Of a stretch of 64,000 nucleotides of DNA, positions 1-10,700 are shown one piece after another; position 1 is the first letter of the stretch, and every line of letters starts with the position of its first letter. A program made the position numbers and the translations under genes. This stretch comes from Planctomycetota bacterium (GTDB lineage: Bacteria > Planctomycetota > J058 > JAJDCQ01): positions 36,492-100,491 of the forward strand of contig JAJDCQ010000110.1 in the NCBI GenBank assembly GCA_029260755.1. Direction: 5' to 3'. The notes under the pieces are model-generated. The model did no database searches. It was given only the letters and a program-made list of their open reading frames with translations, and was not told the DNA's origin.

Positions 1-205
1 TTTTTTATACCGAAGCGTGCCCTCCGCCGCAAGGCCGAAGATGATCCCCACCCACAAACGCCTACTCAGAAGGGTCTTGAGCGCCTGCGCCCGAGACGAC
101 CCGAAGGGCTTCGCCTCAGCGAAGAGGATCGAGTCGCGGAGTCACGAGCAGTCGGTCGCGACGAAGCGCCACGCCGCCACGAGAGATCGCGCGCCGCCCG
201 AGATG

Positions 206-229
206 CTCCGTGTCTCCGTGCCTCCGTGG
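206..229. repeat. Single arm of a CCACGGAGGCACGG-type dispersed repeat
   Basis: Read on the minus strand this is CCACGGAGGCACGGAGACAC followed by GGAG, closely matching units of the inverted-repeat element at 18151-18391. It lies just downstream of the 3' end of the leftward kinase gene that stops at 274. A small hairpin (arms 109-114 and 119-124, CTTCGC/GCGAAG) lies nearby. No second arm is seen, so this is either a degenerate copy or one whose partner has been lost. I see no gene in bases 1-273. Confidence 0.6.
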
Positions 230-273
230 TTTCATCCACTCGCACTCGCCGAAGGCGAACCGGCAGGCCGTCG

Positions 274-3200
274 TCAGCGCGGCTTCTCCATCTGACTCAG
301 CCGGACCACCGCCCACTCGAGGAAGAGCTGACTCCGGTCACCCGCCGCGACGCACGCCTCGTAGTGACGACGCGCCGCCTCGGCATCGCCGGCCCGCTCG
401 GCGCGGATCCCGAGGACGCCGTGGGCCGACCCGAGCTCGCGCCGCCGGTCGAGCTCCCCGCTGATCGCACGGGCCGCCTTCAGGACGCTCGCCTCGTCGA
501 GCTGGCCGAGGAAGCACCGCGCGAGCCGCCCGACGCCGTCGTCCGCCTTCGCGGCGAGCTCCGGCAGATGGGTCAGGTCGCCGGTCAGGCCCGCGTAGAG
601 GAGGTTCGGAATGCCGAACTGCGCGTGCAGCTCACGGGCCGCGGCGATGTCGTCGATCCCGCCGCGCTCGCCCTGGAGCACCCGCGCCATCCCCCGGATC
701 AGGAGCGGCGACGGCGTCTTCGGGGCGAGCTCGACGGCCTTCTCGGCGTCCTCCCGCGCCGCCGCCACCTGGACCATCCCCAGATGGAGGATCGCCCGGT
801 TCGCGTACGGCTCCGAGGCGCCCGGCCGGAGCTCGATCACGGCCGACATGTCCTCGATCCCGCCGGCCGAGTCCCCCATCCGGTAGCGGGCCATCGCCCG
901 GGCGGAGTAGGCGATCACGTTGCGGCGGTCCATCGAGAGGGCCGCCGTGGCATCCGCGATCGCGCCCGAGAGATCTCCCATCCGCTCGCGGAGGTCCGCC
1001 CGGGACGACCACGCCTCGGAGAGCCCCCGGTCGAGCTCGACGGCCCGGGTGAGGTCGACGTGCGCCTGGACGAGGTTCCCCCGGCGCGCGAGGATCCGAC
1101 CGCGCCCGAGGTGCGCCGCGGCGGAGTCCGGCTTCACCTCGATCACCCGACCGTAGTCGGCGACCGCCTCGGCGACGTTGCCGATCCGGCGGTAGACCTC
1201 GGCCCGCGCGTAGAGGGCGTGGGCCGACCGCGGATCGAGCTCGACCGCCCGCGAGGCATCCTCGAACGCGCCCTTCCCGTCGCGCATCTCGAGCCGGAGG
1301 AGGGCGCGCTCGGCCCACGGCCGGACCTGCTCGGGCGCGACCTCGCACGCGCGGTCGTAGTCGGCGATCGCGTCCTGATGGCGGCCCATCCGGATCCGGA
1401 GCCGCGCCCGACGCGTGAGGACGTCGGCGTCCCGCGGCGCGAGCTCGAGCGACCGGTCGAAGTCGGCGAGCGCGTCCTCGTGCGAGCCGTCGAGCGCGCG
1501 AGCCCGGGCTCGCGACGAGTAGGCGCCGGCGTGCTCGGGGTCGACCGCGAGCGCCCGATCGAGCTCGCTCTTGGCGGCGCCGACGTCGCCGCGATCGAGG
1601 AGCAGCCGCGCCCGCTCGACCCGCGCGTCGGCGTCGCGGGGGTCGAGCTCGATCGCCCGGCCGAGGTCGGCGAGGGCGCCCTCCTCGTCGCCGAACGCGG
1701 CGCGCGCGCGCGCCCGCCCGGCCCAGGCCGCCCCGGCCATCGGATCGGCGGCCACGGCGCGGCCGAAGATCGTCAGCGCGGCGACGGTCTCGTTCCGGTC
1801 GAGCTTGACCAGGCCGAGCTCGAGGAGCGCGCCGCCGTCCTCGGGCGCGAGCTCCACGGCTCGGAGGAGATCGTCGTGGGCCTCGGCGAGCTCCCCGCGC
1901 CGCCGCCTCACCGCGCCGCGCCAGCGCCACGCGGCGGGCTGCTCGGCGTCCGCCGCGATCGCCCGCTCGAGGTCGACGACCGCGCCGCCGAGGTCGCCCG
2001 TCCGGGCGCGCGCCTCGCCTCGCAGGGCGAGGGCGGCGGCCAGGTCGGGACGCGCGCCGAGGGCGCCCTCGACGACGCGGAGCGCCTCGGCGGCCTCGCC
2101 ATCGTCGAGCAGACGCCGCGCCTCGTCGAGCGCCGCGCCGACGGCCGCCGCGACGGCGAGGTCCGCGATCGCGGCCCGCGTCTCGGCATCGTCGGTCGGC
2201 GCGGCCTCGCGCGCCTCGGCGAGGGCCGCGTCCACCATCGCCCACCGCCGGTCGGCCATCGCCATCGCCCCGAGGCGCAGCGCCACCCGGGCCACCGCCC
2301 GGTCGGCCTCCGGATCGCCGGGGCGGCCGCCGCGCTCGCGCTCGGCCGCGGCGAGCGCGCGGAGACCGAGCGCGAGCGCCCGCTCCCGGCTCGCCGGCGC
2401 GTCCGCCGAGCTCGCGGCCGCCTCCTCCGCCGCCGCCTCGTTCACGGCCGCCTCGAACGCCTCGCGGGCGCTCCGCGCGCCGGCCGCGAGGCGCGCCCGC
2501 TCCGAGTCGCTCGTCGCCGCGCGGCCCCCGCGCCCGGTCATCCCGACCGCCAGCGTCGCCGCGAGCGCGAGCGCGAGGAGCGCGGCGACGACCACCGCCG
2601 GCCGCCGCCTCACCGCGCGCAGGAGCCGCGCCGGCGCGGCGGCCCGCCGCGCCTCGATCGGCTCGCCGCGCAGCCACCGATCGAGCTCCTCGGCGACCTC
2701 TCGCGCCGAGACGTAGCGCGAGCCCGGATCGCGCTCGAGGCACCGGAGCGAGATCGTCTCGAGGTCGGCGTCGACGCCCGGCGCGATCCGTCGGAGCGGC
2801 AGCGGGTCCTCGTTGACGACCCGCTGCATCACGGCGAGCGCGTTCTTGCCCTGGAACGGCGGGCGCCCGGCCAGCCCGCGGTAGAGGACGGCGCCGACGG
2901 CCCAGACGTCGGTCCATGGCCCCTGCTCCGCGCTCTCGCCCGAGGCCTGCTCGGGCGCCATGTAGGAGGGCGTCCCGACCGCGTGGCCGGTCAGGGTGAG
3001 CTTCCGATGCGTCTCGGCGTCGCGGGCGAGGCCGAAGTCGGTGAGCCGCGGCTGGCCCTCGTCATCGATGATGACGTTCTGCGGCTTCACGTCGCGGTGG
3101 ACGATCCCGTGGTCGTGGGCGTGCTCGAGGGCGCGGGCGACCGCCATGACGAGCTCGGCCACCCGTCGGGCCGGCACCTTCTCGGCGCCGAGGAGCTCCT

Positions 3201-3675
3201 CGAGGGTGCGACCCGGCACGAGGTCCATGACCAGGTAGGGGCTGCCCTCGTGGGTGCCGACCTCGTGGATGCCGACGATGTTCGGATGGCGGAGCTTCGC
3301 GGTGAGGCGCGCCTCCTGGTAGAAGCGGTCGCGATCCTCGGCGTCGAGAGCCGCCGCCGAGAGGACCATCTTGATCGCGACGGGGCGGTCGAGGTCGGGG
3401 TCGTGGCCCTCGTAGACGACGCCCATGCCGCCTCGACCGAGCACGCGACGGACGTGATAGCGCCCGATGTGGCGCGGCTCGGCCATACCCGGCGGCGCGA
3501 GCCCGCCCATCGTCGACGCCGGCGCCGGCGCCGCGGCCGGCGCCAGGTAGCCGCTCGCGGCGGACGCGCCGGTCGGCCGTCCGCAGACCGGGCAGAGCGG
3601 CGGCGTCGGCCAGGCGAGGGGTCGACGGCAGCCCAGGCAGGCTCGCGGGGGCGGCGGGGGCGGTTCAGCGGTCAT
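274..3675 (-). CDS. Ser/Thr protein kinase with N-terminal zinc ribbon and C-terminal TPR repeats
   Basis: Predicted membrane-anchored Hanks-type kinase of 1133 residues. A short zinc ribbon (C13, C16, C28, C31) precedes the kinase domain at about residues 71-336: glycine loop GRGGMG at 80-85, VAIK lysine K102, HRDVKPQN with catalytic D195, DFG at 213-215, and TPSYMAPEQ in the activation segment. A single membrane segment at about 360-379 is followed by a long alpha-helical tail. About a dozen TPR-like units run from about residue 510 to 1060, with recurring A-x-A-D-x-x-R-A-I-E-L-x-P motifs. All catalytic residues are present, so it should be active. An in-frame GTG 30 codons upstream exists, but the ATG at 3675 is closer to the conserved part. 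It diverges from the kinase gene starting at 3801, so the two probably share a 125-bp promoter region. Confidence 0.93.
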   Translation of the reverse strand: MTAEPPPPPPRACLGCRRPLAWPTPPLCPVCGRPTGASAASGYLAPAAAPAPASTMGGLAPPGMAEPRHIGRYHVRRVLGRGGMGVVYEGHDPDLDRPVAIKMVLSAAALDAEDRDRFYQEARLTAKLRHPNIVGIHEVGTHEGSPYLVMDLVPGRTLEELLGAEKVPARRVAELVMAVARALEHAHDHGIVHRDVKPQNVIIDDEGQPRLTDFGLARDAETHRKLTLTGHAVGTPSYMAPEQASGESAEQGPWTDVWAVGAVLYRGLAGRPPFQGKNALAVMQRVVNEDPLPLRRIAPGVDADLETISLRCLERDPGSRYVSAREVAEELDRWLRGEPIEARRAAAPARLLRAVRRRPAVVVAALLALALAATLAVGMTGRGGRAATSDSERARLAAGARSAREAFEAAVNEAAAEEAAASSADAPASRERALALGLRALAAAERERGGRPGDPEADRAVARVALRLGAMAMADRRWAMVDAALAEAREAAPTDDAETRAAIADLAVAAAVGAALDEARRLLDDGEAAEALRVVEGALGARPDLAAALALRGEARARTGDLGGAVVDLERAIAADAEQPAAWRWRGAVRRRRGELAEAHDDLLRAVELAPEDGGALLELGLVKLDRNETVAALTIFGRAVAADPMAGAAWAGRARARAAFGDEEGALADLGRAIELDPRDADARVERARLLLDRGDVGAAKSELDRALAVDPEHAGAYSSRARARALDGSHEDALADFDRSLELAPRDADVLTRRARLRIRMGRHQDAIADYDRACEVAPEQVRPWAERALLRLEMRDGKGAFEDASRAVELDPRSAHALYARAEVYRRIGNVAEAVADYGRVIEVKPDSAAAHLGRGRILARRGNLVQAHVDLTRAVELDRGLSEAWSSRADLRERMGDLSGAIADATAALSMDRRNVIAYSARAMARYRMGDSAGGIEDMSAVIELRPGASEPYANRAILHLGMVQVAAAREDAEKAVELAPKTPSPLLIRGMARVLQGERGGIDDIAAARELHAQFGIPNLLYAGLTGDLTHLPELAAKADDGVGRLARCFLGQLDEASVLKAARAISGELDRRRELGSAHGVLGIRAERAGDAEAARRHYEACVAAGDRSQLFLEWAVVRLSQMEKPR

Positions 3676-3800
3676 GGCCAGTCTCGCAGGCGGGAAGGCG
3701 CTCCGAGGATGGACGAGGCCGCCCCCCATCCTCAAGCGCCCCCCGCTCGACGGCGTCGCCCCCATGACGTTCGGACCGGCTCTGGGCTACCCTCATCTCG

Positions 3801-6800
3801 ATGGACACCGAACGCGAGCTCCGTCGCCTGGCGCCGGGCTCCGGCGGCCCCGACGAGGCGCTCGGACGCCTCCTCGTGGCGCAGGGGCTCCTCGGCGAGG
3901 AGGAGCTCGCCTCGAGCCTCGCGATGGCGCGGGGACGCGGCGAGGCCTGTCGCCTCGTCGAGGTTCTCGTCGAGCGCGGCCTCGTCGACGTCCCGACCGT
4001 GCAGCGCGTCGTCCTCGAGGCGAGCGACGGGCCGACCCTCTCCGACCCGACCCATCGGCGACCGAGCGGCGAGGTCTCGGCGGCCCGGTTCGCGCGACCG
4101 GCGCCGGCATCGGACTCGGGCGACCTCCACCGCGAGATGCCCGCGACGATCGGCCGCTACCGCGTCCTCTCGGAGCTCGGTCGCGGCGGCATGGGCGTCG
4201 TCTACGAGGGCCACGACCCCGAGCTCGACCGTCCCGTCGCGATCAAGATGATCCGCGACCTCGACGGCGACGAGGACGAGCTCGAGCGCTTCGTCCGCGA
4301 GGCGCGCGCGGGCGCGAAGCTCGCCCACCCGGGGATCGTGAGCGTCTACGACGTCGGACGCCACCAGGGCCGTCCCTACATCGCGATGGACTGCGTCGAG
4401 GGCGAGGGCCTCGACGTGCTGCTGCGCCGCGAGAAGCTCGCCCCGCGCCGCGTCGCCGAGCTCCTCTCGCAGGTCGCCCGCGCGCTCCACCACGCCCACG
4501 AGCGCGGCATCATCCACCGCGATGTGAAGCCGCAGAACATCATCATCGACGCCGCCACCGGTCGCCCGCGCGTAACCGACTTCGGCCTCGCCCGCGTCGC
4601 CGGCGGCCGCGACCTCACCCTCAGCGGCGAGGCGGTCGGCACGCCCGCCTACATGGCGCCCGAGCAGGCCCGGAGCGAGCGCGAGAGCCAGGGCCCGTGG
4701 AGCGACGTCTGGTCGCTCGGGGTGATCCTCTACCGCGCCCTCGCCCGCCGCCTCCCGTTCGACGGCCCGAACGCGCTCGCCATCATGTCGGCGGCCGCCG
4801 AGGACGACCCCGAGCCGCCGAGCCTCGTCACCGCGAGCACCCATCCCGACCTCGAGACGATCGCGCTGCGCTGCCTCGAGAAGGAGCCCGATCGGCGCTA
4901 CCGCTCGGCCGCCGAGGTCGCCGACGAGCTCGATCGATTCGGGCGCGGCGAGGCGATCCTCGCCCGCCCGCCCGGCGCCGCGGGGCGAGTGCGCCGCTGG
5001 GCACGCCGGCATCGTCTCCTCGCCGCGCTCCTCGTCCTGTTCGGGCTCGGCGTCGTCGCCCTCCTCGTCGGCGGCGGCGTCGCGATCGATCGGGCGCGGG
5101 ACGCGGCCCGGGCCGAGATCGTCGAGGACGCCCGCGCCCGAGCCTGGAAGGACCTCGCCGCCTTCCGGGCGCTCACCGACGACGCCCGCGCCGCGACCTC
5201 GACCGACCAGGTCATCGGCGCCGGGCTGGCCGCCCTCCAGGCGACCGACCGGCTCGCCGCCCTCGAGCCCGAGGACGAGAGCGCCCGGCGCGACCTCGTC
5301 GAGACCGCCCTGCTCCTCGCCGCGATCGCGACCGAGGCCGAGCAGTGGAGCGTCGCCCTCGCCGCCGTCGACCGCGCCCGCGCCGCCGGGAGCGACCCCG
5401 GCCCAGCGGAGGCCGCCGCGCGCGCCCTCGAGGACGCCCGCGCGCGGCGCCTCGACGAGGTGCGCGTCACCCTGGCCGCCGCGGCCGACGACGAGCTCCC
5501 GACCGGCGGGATCGCCTACGAGCGCGCCCTCTTCGGGATCGTCCGGCGCGGCGACGAGGCGACGGTCGCCCTCCTCGTCGAGCGGCTCGCGGAGCTGACC
5601 TCACGCCTGCGCCGGGTCACCCGCGAGACGCTCGTCGCCGCCGCGAAGGATGCCCCCGCGGAGCTCATCGCGGCGCGCCTCGATGGCGCCGGCGCGGCCG
5701 ACACCTTCGACGCCTTCCACGACGCGCCGACGACCGAGCCCGCGTCGGTCGCGCTCACCCGCGCCCACGACGGCCTGCTGATCGCGCTCGGCGCCGGACA
5801 GGCGAACAACCCGGCCGCGGCGGCGGAGCAGGGGCTCCGGAGCCTCGGTCGCCGCATCCTCGCTCGGACCCAGACCGACGCCCTCGGCGCGAACGACGCG
5901 CTCGTGGCCCGACTCTGCTGCGAGTCGCTCGGCTGGATCGGCGCCCGCGACGCGCGGACGCTGGCGGCGCTGGGGCGCTACCTCCGACTCGAGACGAACG
6001 TGACGCGCGCCTCGTTCGCCGCGCAGGCGCTCGCCCTCGCCGGCACCGAGCTCTCCGAGCGGACCCTCACCGTCTGCTCCGCCGGCTTCGGCGCGAGCAG
6101 AGCGCTCTGGCGCCGGATCCGCCCGATCCTGAGCCTGCGCCCGGGAGAAGGCGGCACCCCCGAGGGCGCCGTCCAGCCCGAGGAGGCGCCGCCGGACGAT
6201 CTCGAGGCGCTCCTCGATCTCGCCGAGCGCCGCGGCGCCGCGGGCGAGCACGCGTCCGCCATCGAGACGTTCGAACAGGCGATCGAGCTCGCGCCCGACG
6301 ACTTTCGCGGCTGGCTCGGCCGAGGCCGGGCGAGGGCGTATCTCGGCCGCATCGACGACGCCCTCCTCGACCTCGACGAGGCGGTCTCGCGCTCGCCGGA
6401 GTCGTCGGTCGCCGCCCTCATCCTCCGGGCGGAGATCCGCCGTCGAGCCGGGCGCACCAGGGAGGCCCTCGGCGACGCCGACGCGGCGACGGACCGCCAG
6501 CCGCGCGTCGCCGAGACGTGGCTCGTTCGCTCGCGGATCCAGCTCGCCTGCGGCGACCCGGCCGCGGCCGAGGCCGACCTCGACCGCGCCCTCGCGATCG
6601 AGCCCGACGCGCCGCAGCTCCTCCGCGAGCGGTCGCGCATCCGCCGCGCCCGCGGTCGGAGCGATGCCGCCCTCGACGACGCCGAGCGGGCCGTCGCCGT
6701 GGCGCCGCGCGATGCCTCGAGCCATCTCGAGCTCGCCCGCGTCCTGGTCGCGCGCGGAGCGCTCGACGAGGCGATGACGGCGCTCGGGCGAGCCCTCTCG

Positions 6801-7583
6801 CTCAGCCCGGAGGATCCGGCCCTGCTGGCCGAGCGCGCCGCCGTCCACGTCCGACTCCGCGACGGGCGCGCGGCCCTCGCCGACTACGATCGGGCGGTGC
6901 AGCTCGCGCCCCGCAACGCGCAGCTTCGATGCGACCGCGGCGTCCTCCGGCGACGGGTGGGAGACCCCGAGGGCGCGGTCGAGGACTACACGGCGGCGCT
7001 CGAGGCCGATCCCACCCACCTCCAGAGCTACAACGCGCGCGGCAACGCCCTCCGGGAGCTCGGCCGCCTCGACGAGGCGCTCCGCGACCTCGACCGCGCC
7101 GCGGAGCTCGGGCGGGACAAGCCGACGATCTTCAACAACCGCGGCCTCCTCCGACGCGATATGGACGACCGTCGCGGAGCGATCGAGGACTTCACCCGGG
7201 CGATCGAGCTCCTCGATTCGTGGGCGGAGCCGTGGGGCAACCGGAGCCTCTGCCGATCGGACCTCGGCGACACCGACGGCGCCCTCACCGACGCCGACCG
7301 CGCCATCGAGCTCGCCCCGACGAGCTCGAGCGGCTGGTCCTACCGGGCGTTCGCCCTCTACGCGGCCGAGGAGTTCGCCCGCGCGATCGCCGACGCGAGC
7401 CGCGCCATCGAGCTCGATCAGAGCGACACCGAGGCGTGGTACGTGCGCGCCCGCTGCCGCCTCGTCCTCGGCGATCGGGCCGGCGCGATCGCCGACCTCC
7501 GGGCCGCCAGGGCCCGCGCCGCGAGCGCGGACGCCGCGGCCAAGTACATCCGCGACCTCGAGGCGATCGGCGCGGGCGACTGA
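3801..7583 (+). CDS. Ser/Thr protein kinase with MshEN-like N-terminus and TPR tail
   Basis: 1260 residues. Residues about 18-75 form two short helical units (LGRLLVAQGLLGEEEL and a similar second one) resembling the N-terminal domain of type II secretion ATPases. The kinase domain spans about 118-380 with glycine loop 127-132, K149, catalytic D241 in HRDVKPQN, DFG at 260-262 and TPAYMAPEQ. A hydrophobic segment at 407-427 should cross the membrane, placing the remaining 830 residues outside the cytoplasm. From about 805 to 1250 there are roughly 13 TPR-type repeats; residues 430-800 are helical with no fold I recognise. It resembles the divergent neighbour ending at 274 in architecture and probably arose with it by duplication. 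Confidence 0.93.
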   Translation: MDTERELRRLAPGSGGPDEALGRLLVAQGLLGEEELASSLAMARGRGEACRLVEVLVERGLVDVPTVQRVVLEASDGPTLSDPTHRRPSGEVSAARFARPAPASDSGDLHREMPATIGRYRVLSELGRGGMGVVYEGHDPELDRPVAIKMIRDLDGDEDELERFVREARAGAKLAHPGIVSVYDVGRHQGRPYIAMDCVEGEGLDVLLRREKLAPRRVAELLSQVARALHHAHERGIIHRDVKPQNIIIDAATGRPRVTDFGLARVAGGRDLTLSGEAVGTPAYMAPEQARSERESQGPWSDVWSLGVILYRALARRLPFDGPNALAIMSAAAEDDPEPPSLVTASTHPDLETIALRCLEKEPDRRYRSAAEVADELDRFGRGEAILARPPGAAGRVRRWARRHRLLAALLVLFGLGVVALLVGGGVAIDRARDAARAEIVEDARARAWKDLAAFRALTDDARAATSTDQVIGAGLAALQATDRLAALEPEDESARRDLVETALLLAAIATEAEQWSVALAAVDRARAAGSDPGPAEAAARALEDARARRLDEVRVTLAAAADDELPTGGIAYERALFGIVRRGDEATVALLVERLAELTSRLRRVTRETLVAAAKDAPAELIAARLDGAGAADTFDAFHDAPTTEPASVALTRAHDGLLIALGAGQANNPAAAAEQGLRSLGRRILARTQTDALGANDALVARLCCESLGWIGARDARTLAALGRYLRLETNVTRASFAAQALALAGTELSERTLTVCSAGFGASRALWRRIRPILSLRPGEGGTPEGAVQPEEAPPDDLEALLDLAERRGAAGEHASAIETFEQAIELAPDDFRGWLGRGRARAYLGRIDDALLDLDEAVSRSPESSVAALILRAEIRRRAGRTREALGDADAATDRQPRVAETWLVRSRIQLACGDPAAAEADLDRALAIEPDAPQLLRERSRIRRARGRSDAALDDAERAVAVAPRDASSHLELARVLVARGALDEAMTALGRALSLSPEDPALLAERAAVHVRLRDGRAALADYDRAVQLAPRNAQLRCDRGVLRRRVGDPEGAVEDYTAALEADPTHLQSYNARGNALRELGRLDEALRDLDRAAELGRDKPTIFNNRGLLRRDMDDRRGAIEDFTRAIELLDSWAEPWGNRSLCRSDLGDTDGALTDADRAIELAPTSSSGWSYRAFALYAAEEFARAIADASRAIELDQSDTEAWYVRARCRLVLGDRAGAIADLRAARARAASADAAAKYIRDLEAIGAGD

Positions 7584-7773
7584 TGGCCCAGGAGGCCCGA
7601 CCCGCGGCATCGCTGCTTCATCCGCGAATCGAACCCGGAGCGGCCCGCGAGCGTATGAAGCATCGGACGGGTCTCGGCCCGCGAGGAGGGTGCCCCAATT
7701 GATCGGTGCGACCGTGCTCTCGTATCCTTCCGGTGGAGCCGGTGGGGCGGAGTCGCCCCCGAAGGGATCGCAC

Positions 7774-10700
7774 GTGGGCGCTCGAGATCCGCTCGTCGGA
7801 AACATCCTCGGGTCCTGTCAGCTCGTCGAGCGCCTCGGCGCCGGCGCGATGGGGATCGTCTACCGCGCCCGCCACCTCATCCACGGCGACGTCTGCGTCA
7901 AGATCGTCCGCAACGAGCACAAGGGCGACGTCGAGATGGTGCGGCGCTTCCGGCGCGAGGCCGAGGCGGCCCGCCGGATCGAGCACCCGCACGTCGTCCG
8001 CGGCTTCGGCCTCGAGGAGGTCGCCGACCACCTCCTGATGGTGCAGGAGTACGTGTCGGGCGGCGACCTCGCCGGCCACATCCACGGCCACGGCGGACGT
8101 CTCCCCGTCCCCGAGGCGCTCCGGATCGCCCGCGAGATCGCGCTCGGGCTCGCCGCCGCGCACGGCCTCGGCCTCGTCCATCGCGACCTGAAGCCGGTCA
8201 ACATCCTCCTCGACGGCGAGACCCGCGCGAAGATCGCCGACTTCGGCTTCGTCCTCCAGGTCGGCGACGCGCAGCCGCTCGACGGGCGGACCGTCCTGAC
8301 CGCCCAGGGCGATGCCCTCGGCACGCCGCTCTACATGGCGCCCGAGACCTGGGAGGGCAGCCACGAGGTGGACGCGCAGGCCGACCTCTACGCCCTCGGC
8401 GTCATGACGTTCGAGATGCTGACGGGCCGGCCGCCGTTCATCGCGAACAACCTGCGCGACATCATGCGCGGGCATCTCTTCGACGAGCCGCCCTTCCTCG
8501 TCGACCTCCTCCCCGACGTGCCGCACGAGGTGGACGAGCTCGTCCGGGCGCTCCTCGCCAAGAAGCCCGAGGACCGCCCGTCGGGGGCCGACGCGGTCGC
8601 CGCCCAGCTCGATCGCGTCGCCAGGCCGATCGTCGAGCGCTCCGCCGTCGAGACGGCCATGTACGACGGCGGCGAGCCGGTCTCGCCGGCGGGGATCGCT
8701 CCATCGCCGCTGCCGCCGCCTCCCTCGGACGACTCGAGCCAGCCGCTCGACGACGAGTCCGCGAAGCGGCTCCTCTCGATGGCCGCGTCCGGCGGGGTCG
8801 CCGAGGTGCCGCCGGTCGACGTCGGCTCGTTCGCCGCCGTCCCCGACGAGGCGGAGGTCGCGGCGGCCAAGGCCGACCCGCGCCGGAGCTTCGGCCGCTA
8901 CGTCCTGCTCTCGGAGCTCGGGCGCGGCGGGATGGGCGTCGTCTACCGGGCCTACGACGACAAGCTCGGTCGGGTCGTCGCCCTCAAGGTCGTCCTGGTC
9001 GAGCCGGACGAGACGAGCCGCGAGCGGTTCCGCCGCGAGGCGCGGGCGGCGGCTCGCCTCCGCCACGAGCACATCCTCACCGTCTACGAGTACGGCGAGG
9101 AGCACGGCCGCCCCTACTTCGTGATGGAGTTCCTCGAGGGCGACACCCTCGGTCCCTGGGTGCTCGCGAGCGAGCCGCTCATCCCCGACGTCGTCGGCGC
9201 GATCCGGGACATCGCGCACGCCCTCGCGTACGCCCACGACGAGGGGGTCATCCACCGCGACGTGAAGCCGGGGAACATCCTGATCGCGCCCGGGCCTCGG
9301 TCGTATCTGATGGACTTCGGGCTGGCCCAGGACAGCCAGGGCGGCCACTCGCTCACCACGACCGGACGGGTGATGGGCACGCCGCGCTACATGGCGCCCG
9401 AGCAGATCGACGAGGCGATCGACCAGGTCGGCGCCGCGACCGACATCTACGCCCTCGGCGCGGTCCTCTACGAGGCGCTCACCCTCGCGCCGGTCTTCCA
9501 GGCCCGGAGCAACGCCGCCCTCTTCAAGAAGATCCTGTTCGACGACCCCGAGGCGCCGCGCAGCCACAACCCGCACATCCCCGAGACGCTCGAGCGGATC
9601 GTCCTCCGGTCCCTCCAGAAGCAGGTCGCCGACCGGCACGAGAGCGCCGCGGCCCTCGCCGACGACCTGACCGCGTTCCTCGAGGGGCGAAACCCGTTCG
9701 CCGGGGCCGGGTCGCCGCCGGCGCCCGCCCGCGAGCCGGCGCCACCGCTGCCCTCGACCGCGCCGCCGGCTCCCCTCGCATCGCTCGCGCCACGCGCGGA
9801 GGCGGTCCTCCCGCCGCGGGTCGCCGGCTCGGCGCTCGCCGACCAGGAGTCGTCCGCGGTCGAGCTCGTCGAGGAGCTCGAGCCGCGCCGACGCACGACG
9901 ACCAGCCGGAGAGCGGCCCGGGTCGTCCGCCGGACGACGAGCCGCCGACTCGCGACGGCGCGGGCGAGCAGCGGCGAGCACCCGGGCATCTCCGAAGGGC
10001 TCGGCGCGCTGACGGCGAACGGTCCGATCCGGTGGGTCGCCGCGGCGGGCGTCGTCGGCCTGATCCTCTTCGCCGTCCTCGGACGCGGCTCGACGCCCGC
10101 GACGGTCGAGATGACGAGCCCAGGCGACGGGCAGCTCTTCGGCCGACGCGCGATCGCCGCGACCGGGCGGGTCACCGCCGGCTCGCCCGAGGAGCTCTGG
10201 GTCGGCGGGATCCGAACGGCCGTCGACGCCGAGGGGCGGTTCTCGCAGGCGCTCGACCTCGCCGACGGCGAGCACGAGATCCTCGTCGAGGAGCGCCTCG
10301 GCGCCGCGCCGGCCGCGAAGATCCGCGTCACGGTCGACACGGCGGCCCCCGAGCTGGCGATCACATCCCCGGCCGACGGGACGCTCGTCGCCGGGAAGAC
10401 GGTGCGCGTCGAGGCGACCGTCTCCGACCGGAACCTCGAGGCGGCGGGCGTCCGCGGCGGCGCGACCGCGACCCCGACGCGCGGGAAGCTCGGCGTCGAG
10501 GTCCCGCTGCCCGACACCGACGGCGACCACGCGATCGAGCTCTGGGCGCGGGACCGGGCGGGCCACGAGACGAGCGCGCGCGTCACGGTCCGCGTCGACC
10601 GAACCGCGCCCGTCCTCGAGGTCGATGCGCCTCGACGGGGCGAGACCCTGACACGGAAGGACTCGATCGACGTCGTCGGGCGGGTGAGCGACCCGAGCGG

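Noticed and set aside
226..4251. Long open frame antisense to the first kinase gene (and similar ones at 7618-11778, 3674-7702 and 36827-39526)
   Set aside because: Arg/Pro/Ala-rich or charge-patterned translations without conserved motifs, lying wholly over genes with clear domains; expected by-products of high GC content.
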